DNA of 53,369 nucleotides from Burkholderiales bacterium (GTDB lineage: Bacteria > Pseudomonadota > Gammaproteobacteria > Burkholderiales > Burkholderiaceae_C), in contig CANBTT010000016.1 in assembly GCA_947372465.1 (NCBI GenBank), forward strand, positions 1 through 53,369, given 5' to 3'. This document shows, in pieces, positions 25,374-34,763 of the stretch (positions are counted from its first letter, which is position 1; every line of letters starts with the position of its first letter). The notes under the pieces were generated by a model that had not been told where the DNA came from, searched no databases, and saw nothing but the letters and a program-made list of their open reading frames with translations. Both the position numbers and the translations under genes were made by a program.

Positions 25374-27137
25374 TTATGAAGGCCGAAAGCACTTGAGAAA
25401 ATGCATCATGGCCTCAAAGGCCAATTGCATGTCATCTGAGCTGGTGCTCTCAAGCGGATTGTGGCTGATGCCAGAATTCAAGCCTCGCACGAAAAGCATT
25501 GCTTGAGGCATGATGTCGTGAATTTTCATGGCGTCATGGCCCGCGCCACTGGGCAGCGAAAAGACCTCAAGACCGAGGTCTTCAATCGCCTCATGCCAAT
25601 GTTTCATCAGTCGTGTGTCGCAAGGTGCAGCGCTGATTTTAAGGCTTTCAGTGAGTTCGAACTCCACTTGACGCCGCTCAGAAATGGATTTTATTTTGTT
25701 CAAAATGTCTTCGACCACAGCGTCACGTTGCGCATCGTTGGGTGCTCTGATGTCCATGCTAAAGTTCGCTCTTGCAGCAATCACATTGATCGATCCATTG
25801 GGTACTTCAAGCATGCCCATGGTCGCCACAGAGTCGGCATCTTTGAGTGCCCTCTCTTCCATAAAAAGCGCCAGCTCAGCAATCGCTCCAACCGCATCGT
25901 GGCGCAGCTTCATAGGCGTCGTGCCCGCGTGGCTGGCGACCCCTTTGACTTGTGCAATGAAGCGCCTTGATCCATTGATCGATGTGACCAAGCCCAAGGG
26001 TCTATTTTGGTTGTACAAAACAGGTCCTTGCTCAATGTGTACCTCAATAAAACCATGGTATTGACGGGCGTCTCTTTTGATCAAAGGGATCTCGTCAGGA
26101 TTCAAACCATACGCCACCATGGCTTGTCTCATGGTGATGCCGTCTTTGTCTTTTTGTTCCAACCATTCGGGATTGAATTGACCCGTTAAGGCGCTGGATG
26201 CCAAAAACGTGGCCGCATAGCGTTGCCCTTCTTCTTCGGCAAAGGCCACCACTTCAAGGCCAAAGGGCATTCGAATTCCTTGGGAGAACAATGTTTTGAC
26301 ACAAGCCATTGGGCAAAAAATACCCAAACGGCCATCGTATTTGCCTGCGTTTCTCACCGTGTCAAAATGTGAGCCCGTCATCAAGTACCGAGCCTTGGGG
26401 TCTTGCCCATGGTAGCGGCCCACCACATTGCCCACTGCATCTTGCGAGACCTCATCAAAGCCGCATTCGCGCATGCCTGCAGAGATGAATTGCGCGCAGT
26501 CTTTGTGCGCTTGGCTGAGATAGGTCACTGTCAATGGGTTTGGGTTGAGGTCCTGCGCCTGCGTGTATTGCGCCAAAGCCTCTTGCCAATCCCATATCAA
26601 GTCGCCTTCAGGACTTTTGTGATTTATTTTTTCATGCAGTCGCAACTCAACAATGCGGTGAATATTTTGAAGGGCCTCTTGGACTTCAAAGTCTCGCGTG
26701 TTTTTGAGTCGCCTTTGCAAGGTCTGGATGATGTCTTGACGGGTGAGGCCCACGCCTCGCGGGCCGCGAACAGCCACGATGAAGGGGAAGTTGAACTTGT
26801 CTTGATAAGTCTTGTTCAAAAGGTGAAGCGCCTCAAACTCTTGGGGCGTACAGTTGGCCAAGCCCGCCTTTTGTTGTTCGCTTTGCGACTCCGCAGTCAA
26901 TGTTTTTTGAATGGCCACTTTGCCGGTGAGCTCTGGGTGGGCTTTGATCAATTTGAGCCATGCTGCCTCACCGGCGAGCTTTAAGGTTTGAATCATCCCG
27001 AGTTTGAACGCTTCAAAGCTCTTGAAGGGTCGGCGCTCCAAGGTTTGCTCAACAATCCAATCCGAGTGCTCATAAAGACCCTGAAGGAGGGGCAACAATT
27101 GGCGAATGGATTGGGTATTGAGTTGATCGAGTGTCAT
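25374..27137 (-). CDS. Fusion of OHCU decarboxylase (UraD) and allantoate amidohydrolase
   Basis: A 587-residue two-domain enzyme. Residues 1 to about 170 are UraD: catalytic His67 in AHPELTGK, then EQQKAGL and NKTYQDKFNFPFIVAVRG. This part turns 2-oxo-4-hydroxy-4-carboxy-5-ureidoimidazoline into (S)-allantoin. Residues about 185-587 are an M20-type amidohydrolase with TGSHFDTVRNAGKYDG (His257 and Asp268 as metal ligands), the acidic motif AFAEEEGQRY, and the late GAGHDAMKIHD, matching allantoate amidohydrolase. The two halves perform steps separated by allantoinase, encoded by puuE just upstream. ATG at 27137 chosen; a TTG four codons earlier is possible. Each domain has its normal length, so this is a true fusion. 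Confidence 0.9.
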   Translation of the reverse strand: MTLDQLNTQSIRQLLPLLQGLYEHSDWIVEQTLERRPFKSFEAFKLGMIQTLKLAGEAAWLKLIKAHPELTGKVAIQKTLTAESQSEQQKAGLANCTPQEFEALHLLNKTYQDKFNFPFIVAVRGPRGVGLTRQDIIQTLQRRLKNTRDFEVQEALQNIHRIVELRLHEKINHKSPEGDLIWDWQEALAQYTQAQDLNPNPLTVTYLSQAHKDCAQFISAGMRECGFDEVSQDAVGNVVGRYHGQDPKARYLMTGSHFDTVRNAGKYDGRLGIFCPMACVKTLFSQGIRMPFGLEVVAFAEEEGQRYAATFLASSALTGQFNPEWLEQKDKDGITMRQAMVAYGLNPDEIPLIKRDARQYHGFIEVHIEQGPVLYNQNRPLGLVTSINGSRRFIAQVKGVASHAGTTPMKLRHDAVGAIAELALFMEERALKDADSVATMGMLEVPNGSINVIAARANFSMDIRAPNDAQRDAVVEDILNKIKSISERRQVEFELTESLKISAAPCDTRLMKHWHEAIEDLGLEVFSLPSGAGHDAMKIHDIMPQAMLFVRGLNSGISHNPLESTSSDDMQLAFEAMMHFLKCFRPS

Positions 27138-27202
27138 GGTCTTGGTCAATAGGGCCTAGTGAGTGGGTGGGCAAGTGCTGAGTTGAGGGCTTGAAAAAAA
27201 GA

Positions 27203-28141
27203 TCATGCCTTGTAAGGGTGAAAAGCTCTCCAATGCTTTGCAATGTCCATCCTTTTACAGACCCAAACGCGGTCAAATTTTTCGATGTGGTCCAAAAACT
27301 TCTTGAGCGCCATGATTCTGCCAGGACGCCCCAGCAGTCTGCAGTGCATGCCCACGCTCATCATCTTCGGGCTGTCCTCTCCTTCGGCGTAGAGGGCATC
27401 AAAGGTGTCTTTGAGGTAAATGAAAAAATCTTCGGCTTGGGAGTAGCCTTGAGGGAGAGAAAAACGCATGTCGTTGCAATCCAAAGTATAGGGGACGATG
27501 AGTTGCCCCACGCTTTGACCTGCGGAGTTTTTGACTTTCATCCAAAAGGGCAAGTCATCCCCATAATAGTCGCTGTCATAGGCAAGGTCTGCGCAGTCGG
27601 CCACGAGTCGTCTGGTGTTGGGGCTGTCTCGCCCTGTGTACCAACCGATGGAGGGTTCATGGGTGATGCCTTTGACGACATCGATGCCCCGTCGAATTTG
27701 ATCCTTCTCCATGGCCTCTGGCATGGTTTGGTGATTGATCCATCGGTAGCCGTGGCAGGCGATCTCATGGCCTTTTTCAACAAAAGCGCGGGCCAAATCA
27801 GGGTGACGCTCGAGTGCCATACCGACGCCAAAGACAGTCAGCGGCAAGGCTCTTTTGTCAAATTCACGCAAAATTCGCCAAACGCCTGCCCTAGAGCCGT
27901 ATTCGTAAATGCTCTCCATTGTCATGTGCCGCTCAGGAAAGCTAGGCGGGTTGAACATTTCTGAGAGAAACTGCTCGGAGCCCTCATCGCCATGCAGGGT
28001 TGCATTTTCTGAACCTTCTTCATAGTTCAAGACAAATTGCACGGCGATTTTGGCTTTTCCAGGCCAATTGGCATGGGGCTGGTGTTCACCATATCCAATA
28101 AGATCTCGGGGGTAGGGCAAGGTGGCGTCGAAATTTTGCAT
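27203..28141 (-). CDS. puuE: Allantoinase PuuE (polysaccharide-deacetylase fold)
   Basis: A 312-residue cytoplasmic enzyme that opens the allantoin ring to allantoate. It begins YPRDLIGYGEHQPHANWPGKAKIA in two parts and contains NYEEGSEN, EYGSRAGVWRIL, the metal motif HGYRWINHQ and GWYTGRDSPNTRR, all marks of the metal-independent or PuuE-type allantoinases rather than the AllB amidohydrolase. The length fits. It is the first gene of the minus-strand purine operon, 65 bases ahead of the uraD-allantoate amidohydrolase gene, and is divergent from uraH across 226 bases. Confidence 0.93.
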   Translation of the reverse strand: MQNFDATLPYPRDLIGYGEHQPHANWPGKAKIAVQFVLNYEEGSENATLHGDEGSEQFLSEMFNPPSFPERHMTMESIYEYGSRAGVWRILREFDKRALPLTVFGVGMALERHPDLARAFVEKGHEIACHGYRWINHQTMPEAMEKDQIRRGIDVVKGITHEPSIGWYTGRDSPNTRRLVADCADLAYDSDYYGDDLPFWMKVKNSAGQSVGQLIVPYTLDCNDMRFSLPQGYSQAEDFFIYLKDTFDALYAEGEDSPKMMSVGMHCRLLGRPGRIMALKKFLDHIEKFDRVWVCKRMDIAKHWRAFHPYKA

Positions 28142-28367
28142 GAAAGGTTTGTATTGGGTTGCTTGGGCTTACATTGAAGACAAAAGTTTGATCAAAAGAT
28201 CTTAGCGACACTTGAATTGTCCTTTTTTTTTTAAGCAGAAATATACATGGCGAGCAAATCCTTTAATAATGTTGACCGTTGGCTCCCTTGGCCATGGTTT
28301 TTTGCAAGCCCAGGCTCTAAAATGGCCTTTAATTCGGCCAGCAATTCCTTAGATTGGAGCTTTTAAG
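28142..28367. promoter_or_regulatory. Divergent promoter region between puuE and uraH
   Basis: The 226-base gap must drive both arms of the purine genes. The uraH side has GGAG at 28356-28359, 8 bases ahead of its ATG. The central part is A+T rich, but I could not pick convincing -35/-10 pairs or a clear operator palindrome. A binding site for a purine-responsive regulator would be expected here. Confidence 0.5.
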
Positions 28368-28718
28368 ATGGGTTTGAGTACACACGTTTTGGATACCATG
28401 CATGGCAAGCCCGCAGTCGGCATGGCAGTTGCTTTACTAAAGAAACAAGGCGATGCTTATCACCTCATGAAGAGTTTGGTGCTGAATGCGGATGGAAGAG
28501 CCGATTCAGCACTGATTGAGACTCAGGATTTGACAGTGGGTCAGTATCGCCTGAGCTTTTCTGCTGGAGAGTACTTTCGGGTCAAGGTCAAAGATTTGCT
28601 AGAGCCTTTGTTTTTGGATGTGGTGCATTTGGATTTTGGCGTCTCCAATCCCAAAGAGCATTATCATGTTCCTTTGTTGGTCAGTCCTTGGAGCTATTCA
28701 ACCTACAGAGGCTCCTGA
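28368..28718 (+). CDS. uraH: 5-hydroxyisourate hydrolase (transthyretin-like)
   Basis: A 116-residue enzyme that hydrolyses 5-hydroxyisourate, the product of urate oxidation, to OHCU. It begins MGLSTHVLDTMHGKPAVG with the conserved His, has NADGRADSALI with the conserved Arg, and ends HYHVPLLVSPWSYSTYRGS. The C-terminal YRGS tetrapeptide is diagnostic for the enzyme as opposed to transthyretin. A good ribosome site precedes it. It supplies the substrate for the UraD domain encoded on the other strand. It is probably cytoplasmic, since no signal peptide is seen. Confidence 0.96.
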   Translation: MGLSTHVLDTMHGKPAVGMAVALLKKQGDAYHLMKSLVLNADGRADSALIETQDLTVGQYRLSFSAGEYFRVKVKDLLEPLFLDVVHLDFGVSNPKEHYHVPLLVSPWSYSTYRGS

Positions 28719-28794
28719 TGGGGCTCTGAGCAGGTGAGGGCTCGAGTATTGGGCTCGAGAGGTGTTTTTTATTAATGTTTGATTGAGTTTTATC

Positions 28795-30273
28795 ATGTCT
28801 GAAGTTACAAATACAGTGAGGTTTGTTCTTGACGGTCAAATCGTTGAGGTCAAGGGTGAAAGAAGGACCACAACGGTTTTAGATTATTTGCGCGAAGATT
28901 TGCGTCGCACGGGCACCAAAGAGGGGTGCGCTGAAGGCGATTGTGGTGCGTGTGTGGTCATGGTGGGGGAGCTCAATGAGGCTCAAAATGGGGTGGACTA
29001 TGTGACTGTGAACAGTTGCTTGCAACTTTTACCGACCTTGGATGGAAAGTCTTTAAAGACAGTGGAGAGTTTGAAGGTCAATGGTCAAATGCATCCCATT
29101 CAAGAGGCCATGAGGGATTGTCACGGCTCTCAGTGTGGATTTTGCACGCCAGGGATCGTGATGAGCTTGGTCAATATGACTCAAAGGAATGCAAGCCCCA
29201 GTCGCCTCGATATCACCGATGCTTTGAGTGGCAATTTGTGCCGCTGTACGGGATACAAGCCCATCATTGACGCAACACACAAAGCGTGTGAACACAAAAA
29301 TGCCCTGCATTTGAAGGACCAAGGGGATGTGAGCTTGCTCAAAGAGATCAAACGAGCGGACCAGCCCACCTTGAGCTTGGAGGGACAACTCATTGTTCAA
29401 CCGGTCGTAAGAACAAGAAAAGGCAACGAATTTGTATCTCCATCCAGCGTTTTTGAAGTGGCCGAGTATTTGATCAAGCACCCCAGTACCACACTCCTTG
29501 CTGGCAGCTCAGAGGTCGGATTGCAAGTCAACAAAGAGTTCCGCAGGCCCGATCACATTTTGTATTTGGGACATGTCAAAGAGCTCAAAGAAGTGCAGAC
29601 CACGGCCGCTATGTGGAGAGTGGGTGCGGTGGTTTCCCTGGAGGAGGTCTTGCATTTGGTGAAGTCGGAGTTGCCCGACTTTGCTGAGGTGCTTCGTCGT
29701 TTTGGCTCCCCCCCCATTCGGTTTACGGCGACCTTGGCGGGCAACATCGCCAATGGTTCTCCCATTGGTGACAGCATGCCTTGTTTGATGGCTTTGAATG
29801 CGCAGTTGATTTTGCGCCACGGCTCCAAAACCAGGCGCGTTGCATTGGATGCTTTTTACACCGGATTGAAGAAAAATGTGATGCAGGCCTCAGAGTTCAT
29901 TGAGGCCATTGAGATTCCAAGACCGCAAGCGGGGCAGTTTTTTGCGGCCCATAAAATCAGCAAGAGGTTTGAGCAAGATATTTCTGCGACCTGCGCTGCC
30001 ATCTCTTATGTGATGAAAAACGACAAACTCAGCCAAGTTCGCTTGGCTTTCAATGGTTTGTCACCTTCGCCGGCAAGAGCGTTTGCCATTGAGAAAATTC
30101 TAGAAGGCAAGCGAGTCGAAGAGGTCTTGGCTGCTGACATTGATCAAGCCATTGCGAAAAGTTACAGCGCACGCGATGGACTCAGAGCCACTTGGGCCTA
30201 TCGCTCATTGGTAGCAAGAAATTTGGTTTTGAAATTCATAAACAACCAATTGTCGGAGGTGACTGCAGCATGA
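28795..30273 (+). CDS. xdhA: Xanthine dehydrogenase small subunit (2Fe-2S and FAD)
   Basis: A 492-residue subunit. The N-terminal ferredoxin domain has Cys45, Cys50 and Cys53 in GCAEGDCGACVV with Cys75. The helical domain has CHGSQCGFCTPG (Cys114, Cys117) and NLCRCTGY (Cys149, Cys151), giving two 2Fe-2S clusters. The FAD domain begins near residue 200 with FVSPSSVFEVAEYL and has TLAGNIANGSPIGDSMP. It takes electrons from the molybdenum subunit to NAD+. ATG at 28795 chosen; a TTG four codons upstream is possible. It overlaps xdhB by 4 bases (ATGA). Confidence 0.96.
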   Translation: MSEVTNTVRFVLDGQIVEVKGERRTTTVLDYLREDLRRTGTKEGCAEGDCGACVVMVGELNEAQNGVDYVTVNSCLQLLPTLDGKSLKTVESLKVNGQMHPIQEAMRDCHGSQCGFCTPGIVMSLVNMTQRNASPSRLDITDALSGNLCRCTGYKPIIDATHKACEHKNALHLKDQGDVSLLKEIKRADQPTLSLEGQLIVQPVVRTRKGNEFVSPSSVFEVAEYLIKHPSTTLLAGSSEVGLQVNKEFRRPDHILYLGHVKELKEVQTTAAMWRVGAVVSLEEVLHLVKSELPDFAEVLRRFGSPPIRFTATLAGNIANGSPIGDSMPCLMALNAQLILRHGSKTRRVALDAFYTGLKKNVMQASEFIEAIEIPRPQAGQFFAAHKISKRFEQDISATCAAISYVMKNDKLSQVRLAFNGLSPSPARAFAIEKILEGKRVEEVLAADIDQAIAKSYSARDGLRATWAYRSLVARNLVLKFINNQLSEVTAA

Positions 30274-32618
30274 ATGCACCAGAAAAAATAAAGGATCTCA
30301 TCGCGTCGGGTGAGCAGGGTCGAGAGATCACACATGAGTCTGCGCACTTGCACGTCACTGGGCAAGCGGTCTACACCGATGACATTGCCGAGGTGGCTGG
30401 GACCGTTTACGCCGCCCTTGTTTTGTCTCCCGTCGCGCATGGCGAGTTGATCGGCGAGGGTGTGGACAAAGAGCAGCTTTTAAAACAACACGGCGTCATT
30501 GCTGTCTACACCGCCAAGGACATTCCTGGTGAGAACAACTGCGGACCGATTGTCCATGACGACCCCTTTTTGGCCGATGGCATTGTTCAGTTCCTTGGTC
30601 AACCGGTTGCAGTGGTTGTGGCAAGAGAGATGATCTATGCGCGGGAGGCTGCAAAAGGTGCAAAGGTATGGGTCAAAGAGCTGCCTGCTATTTTGACGAT
30701 CGAAGATGCGATGGAAAAAAGCTCCTTCATCATGCCTGCAAAAGGCATCACAAGGGGAGAGCCCAGGAAAGCCATTGAAGAGGCGCCACACCGCTTGAGT
30801 GGTCGCACTTACTGCGGACAACAAGAACAGTTTTATCTTGAGGGGCAGATCACGTATGCCGTGCCCAAAGAGGACGGACAGTTGACCTTGTACGTCTCCA
30901 CCCAACACCCCGATGGCAATCAACGCGAAGCTGCCGCTGCGCTTAATTTGTCAACCAACGATGTTGAAGTCATTTGCCGGCGCTTAGGGGGCGGATTTGG
31001 TGGCAAGGAAGGCAATGCAAGCATCTTTAGTCAAAGTGCCGCGTTGGCTGCTTTTAAACTCAACCGCCCTGTGAAGTTGCGTGCGAACCGCGACGACGAC
31101 ATGACCATCACAGGCAAGCGCCATGATTTCAGGGCCGACTACGAGGTTGGATTTGATGACGAGGGTCGGATCTTGGGCGTTGATGTTGTGCTTTATTCAC
31201 GCTGTGGCTACAGCACGGACTTTTCAGGTCCGGTCAATGACCGTGCTTTGTTGCACATTGACAATTGCTACTATTTGCCCAACTTAAAGGTGATCACGCA
31301 CCGCTGCAAAACGAACATGCAAAGTGCGACCGCCTTTAGAGGCTTTGGTGGGCCACAGGGCATGTTTGCCATTGAGACTGTGATTGAAGAGATGGCGCAG
31401 CAACTGGGCAAAGATGCCTTGGCGATCAGAGAGCTCAATTTGTACCAAGACCCAGCCGTCTCTGGTGATGCACAAACCATGATCACACAATATGGTCAAC
31501 AAATTGAGGACTGGATTGGTGACCAGGTCATTGAAGAGGTCAAAAAGAAGTCAAATTACGTTCAAAGAAAAAAGGACGTTGATGCCTTTAACTTGTCGCA
31601 CCCCTACCGCAAGCGTGGCTTGTCCTTGGTGCCGCTAAAATTTGGCATCAGTTTTACAGCCACGATGCTCAACCAGGGCGGTGCGCTTTTAAACATCTAC
31701 CAAGACGGCTCTGTGAGCGTGAACCATGGTGGGACCGAAATGGGCCAAGGGCTCAATACGAAAATGGCGCAAGTTGCGGCCGATGGACTGGGCATCACCG
31801 TAGAAAAAGTCAGAGTGACTTCAACCGACACTCAAAAAGTGCCCAATGCCTCTGCCACGGCTGCCTCGAGTGGAGCTGACATCAATGGCGCTGCGATCAA
31901 CAATGCTTGCGATCAAATGAGGGGCCGTTTGTCTGCGGTTGCGGCTCGAATGCTGGGGTGCGCGGCAAGCGACGTGGCGTTTGCTCATAACCAAGCAAGC
32001 TTTGGTACAAAGAGCATTGCTTGGAAAGACCTGATCATTCAAGCTTGGCTTGACCGCGTGGGCCTATCGGTGACAGGTTTTTACTGGACGCCCGATATTG
32101 CTTATGATTTCAACACGCTATGGGGGCGAGCCTTTTATTACAACTGTTATGGCGCGTCGGTCTCAGAAGTTGAGATCGATACGATGACCGGTGAGTGGTG
32201 GCTCAAAGGCGTGGACATCGTGCACGACGTGGGCAAGAGCATCAACCCCGCCATTGATCAAGGTCAAATTGAAGGGGGATATGTCCAAGGCATGGGGTGG
32301 CTCACCATGGAGGAGTGCATTTGGAGTGAAAAAGGCAAGTTGCTGACCCATGGGCCGAGCACTTACAAAATTCCAGTGGCTGGAGACATTCCAGAGCATT
32401 TCAACGTGACCCTCTTTGATGGCAGCAACGTCAAACCCACGCCTTTTTACAGCAAAGCTGTGGGAGAGCCGCCTTTGATGTTGGCTTTGTCGACTTACTT
32501 TGCTTTAAGGCACGCTGTGAGCGCCAGTGCACAACACAAAGTGCGCTTACAAATGGACGCGCCAGCGACACCAGAGAGAATATTGATGGCCTGTGAAGGT
32601 CTCAAGCACTCGGCCTGA
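30270..32618 (+). CDS. xdhB: Xanthine dehydrogenase molybdenum-binding subunit
   Basis: A 782-residue subunit that oxidises hypoxanthine and xanthine to urate at a molybdopterin centre. Visible parts are TGQAVYTDDIAEVAG at the N-terminus, RRLGGGFGGKEGNA, TAFRGFGGPQGMF with the substrate-region Arg, and the catalytic Glu in SKAVGEPPLMLALS near the end. A strong GGAGGT site at 30255-30260 lies within the end of xdhA, and the ATG overlaps the xdhA stop. Length and motifs are complete. Confidence 0.97.
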   Translation: MNAPEKIKDLIASGEQGREITHESAHLHVTGQAVYTDDIAEVAGTVYAALVLSPVAHGELIGEGVDKEQLLKQHGVIAVYTAKDIPGENNCGPIVHDDPFLADGIVQFLGQPVAVVVAREMIYAREAAKGAKVWVKELPAILTIEDAMEKSSFIMPAKGITRGEPRKAIEEAPHRLSGRTYCGQQEQFYLEGQITYAVPKEDGQLTLYVSTQHPDGNQREAAAALNLSTNDVEVICRRLGGGFGGKEGNASIFSQSAALAAFKLNRPVKLRANRDDDMTITGKRHDFRADYEVGFDDEGRILGVDVVLYSRCGYSTDFSGPVNDRALLHIDNCYYLPNLKVITHRCKTNMQSATAFRGFGGPQGMFAIETVIEEMAQQLGKDALAIRELNLYQDPAVSGDAQTMITQYGQQIEDWIGDQVIEEVKKKSNYVQRKKDVDAFNLSHPYRKRGLSLVPLKFGISFTATMLNQGGALLNIYQDGSVSVNHGGTEMGQGLNTKMAQVAADGLGITVEKVRVTSTDTQKVPNASATAASSGADINGAAINNACDQMRGRLSAVAARMLGCAASDVAFAHNQASFGTKSIAWKDLIIQAWLDRVGLSVTGFYWTPDIAYDFNTLWGRAFYYNCYGASVSEVEIDTMTGEWWLKGVDIVHDVGKSINPAIDQGQIEGGYVQGMGWLTMEECIWSEKGKLLTHGPSTYKIPVAGDIPEHFNVTLFDGSNVKPTPFYSKAVGEPPLMLALSTYFALRHAVSASAQHKVRLQMDAPATPERILMACEGLKHSA

Positions 32619-32645
32619 TGTGACGATCTTTCAACAAGTCCTCTG

Positions 32646-33488
32646 GTGTTAAAGCATACCTCGAGCCTATTGAGTGCTCTAAAAAAGAGCGGTCAAGCGG
32701 TTTTGGTGACCGTGGTCAAAGCTCAAGGCTCTGTGCCCAGGGAAGAGGGTGCTTGGATGGCTGTATTGCCTGAAGCCTTGATCAACACCTTGGGTGGTGG
32801 GCAGTTGGAGTTTCAGGCCATTCAAGAGGCCAAGCGACTGCTGCAATTGGGCAAGTCCTTCTCCGAGCCGCTTGTCCATCGCTACCCCTTGGGGCCCTCT
32901 CTAGGGCAATGTTGTGGAGGTGTGGTCCATTTGTCGTTTGAATGGTTGAGCTCTTTGGGCCTTGAGCAGTTGGGCAAGAGGCTGCAAAGACCCGAGCCTG
33001 AATTGGCCTTGTTTGGTGGTGGGCATGTGGGGCAAGCCATTGTGCAGTTGATGGAAAACTTGCCTTGGCAGGTGACGTGGATTGATTCGCGAGAGAGCAT
33101 CTTTCCTCAAAATGTGGGGCACAACATTGAGCTTGAGCATTCCGAGCCCGTGCACAGCGCAGTGGCTCAATTAAAAGCCCGTGCCCATGTGCTGATCATG
33201 AGCTTTAGCCATGCCGAGGATTTGGATGTTGTGCACCAGTGCCTGGTTCGCCAGCGAGAGCGCCAAGATCTCAAGAGTATTGGGCTCATTGGCAGCGAGA
33301 CCAAGTGGGCCACCTTCAAGCGTCGTTTGTCGCAAAGGGGGCTCTCAGCGCCTGATTTTTTGCGGGTGCAGTGTCCGATTGGGATCGCAGGGATTCATTC
33401 CAAGGAGCCTGAGATCATTGCCGTGTCAGTTGTTGCGCAACTTCTCATGAATGAAGAGCATGCGCAGAGTTTGTCAGCTGATGTTTAA
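32646..33488 (+). CDS. xdhC: Xanthine dehydrogenase accessory protein XdhC
   Basis: A 280-residue chaperone that inserts the sulfurated molybdenum cofactor into XdhB. The N-terminal XdhC/CoxI domain has VTVVKAQGSVPREEGAWMAV and LGGGQLEFQAI, with PLGPSLGQCCGG carrying the paired Cys. The C-terminal Rossmann domain has LALFGGGHVGQAIVQLM and VTWIDSRESIF. The start is GTG at 32646, 27 bases after xdhB. It is followed by puuD after 21 bases. Confidence 0.93.
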   Translation: MLKHTSSLLSALKKSGQAVLVTVVKAQGSVPREEGAWMAVLPEALINTLGGGQLEFQAIQEAKRLLQLGKSFSEPLVHRYPLGPSLGQCCGGVVHLSFEWLSSLGLEQLGKRLQRPEPELALFGGGHVGQAIVQLMENLPWQVTWIDSRESIFPQNVGHNIELEHSEPVHSAVAQLKARAHVLIMSFSHAEDLDVVHQCLVRQRERQDLKSIGLIGSETKWATFKRRLSQRGLSAPDFLRVQCPIGIAGIHSKEPEIIAVSVVAQLLMNEEHAQSLSADV

Positions 33489-33509
33489 TCTTGATTTGGG
33501 GAATTTGAA

Positions 33510-34733
33510 TTGATTGATCCGTATTACCTTGAATGGGCCAATTTGCTCTTGCGCTGGATTCACGTGATCACCGCCATTGCTTGGGTGGGCTCGTCCTTTT
33601 ACTTTGTCTTTTTAGACAGCAACTTGGTCAAACCCAATTCCCCCGATTTATTGGAGAAAGGCGTCGATGGCGCGCTTTGGGCGGTGCATGGGGGCGGTTT
33701 TTACAACCCGCAAAAATACATGGTTGCACCGAAGAAAATCCATACCAAGCTGCATTGGTTTTTTTGGGAGAGTTACACCACGTGGCTGAGTGGTTTTGCC
33801 TTGTTCACCTTGCTTTACTTGTTCAATGCCAGTTCTTATTTGATCGACAAGTCCTTGATGGATTGGACGCCCACGCAAGCCGTGCTTGTGGCCTTGTCTT
33901 TCATGGTGGTTTTTTGGGTCGTTTACGACCGCGTCAGTCAATGGGTTGGTTTTAGAGAAAACGGTGAGTTGGGTGTGGGTGTGATCATGTTTTTTGTGAT
34001 CTCTTTTGCGGCTTGGTTGGCGTGCCATTGGTTTGCTGGTCGCGCAGCATTTTTGCTCATGGGCGCCATGATGGCCACGGCAATGAGTGCCAACGTGTTC
34101 TTTTGGATCATCCCAGGACAGCGCAAAGTCGTGGGCGCCATGACTTCGGGTCAAAAGTTGCCACCTGCGGAATTGGCCATGCACGGCAAGCGCGGCAAGC
34201 AAAGAAGTGTGCACAACACTTACTTTACCTTGCCCGTCTTGTTTGCCATGCTCAGCAATCACTACAGTTTTTTATATTCGCATGCTTACCATTGGGTGAC
34301 CCTCATTGCCATGATGTTGGCGGGTGCTTTGATCAGGCAGTTCTTTGTACAAAGACACGCCTATCATCAAAACAAAGCGAGCAACCCTTTGCCATTTGCT
34401 TTGATTGGACTTGTGATCATCGCGGGTGTGATCGTGGCTTTGAAGCCCGACGCCAAAGGCCAGGCGATTCAAGACGCCGATGCCGCGCCTGTGACTTATG
34501 CACAAGTTCAAAAAATATTTGAGCAACGCTGCTATGCGTGTCATGCACAGACCGTGCAAATGAAGAACTTGCGTTTTGATTCGCCTGAGGAGGTGAAGAA
34601 AAATGCCCCGAACATCTACCAGCAATCGGTTGTCTTGCGTCAAATGCCCATGAACAATAGCACCCAGATCACGGACCTTGAGCGCGAACAGATCAAGCGT
34701 TGGTATGAAGCTGGCGCACCTGTCACGCCCTGA
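33510..34733 (+). CDS. puuD: Membrane urate oxidase PuuD with C-terminal cytochrome c domain
   Basis: A 407-residue protein that oxidises urate to 5-hydroxyisourate. The N-terminal urate oxidase part has about eight membrane segments and starts YYLEWANLLLRWIHVITAIAW in pieces with WVGSSFYFVFLD, as in known PuuD. Later signals are WFFWESYTTWLSGFAL and the histidine-bearing HNTYFTLPVLFAMLSNHY. The C-terminal cytochrome c domain has CYACH at residues 341-345 and a Met ligand near RQMPMNN. Electrons from urate thus go to the respiratory chain, without hydrogen peroxide. TTG start at 33510 with GGGG upstream. It closes the uraH-xdhABC-puuD operon. Confidence 0.94.
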   Translation: MIDPYYLEWANLLLRWIHVITAIAWVGSSFYFVFLDSNLVKPNSPDLLEKGVDGALWAVHGGGFYNPQKYMVAPKKIHTKLHWFFWESYTTWLSGFALFTLLYLFNASSYLIDKSLMDWTPTQAVLVALSFMVVFWVVYDRVSQWVGFRENGELGVGVIMFFVISFAAWLACHWFAGRAAFLLMGAMMATAMSANVFFWIIPGQRKVVGAMTSGQKLPPAELAMHGKRGKQRSVHNTYFTLPVLFAMLSNHYSFLYSHAYHWVTLIAMMLAGALIRQFFVQRHAYHQNKASNPLPFALIGLVIIAGVIVALKPDAKGQAIQDADAAPVTYAQVQKIFEQRCYACHAQTVQMKNLRFDSPEEVKKNAPNIYQQSVVLRQMPMNNSTQITDLEREQIKRWYEAGAPVTP

Positions 34734-34763
34734 GTGGCCAAGTTTTTTTTGACGGCGCCCAAT

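Noticed and set aside
33648-34262. A 204-codon frame antisense to puuD
   Set aside because: It is His- and Gln-rich as expected from the complement of membrane-protein codons; the sense frame is a clear PuuD.
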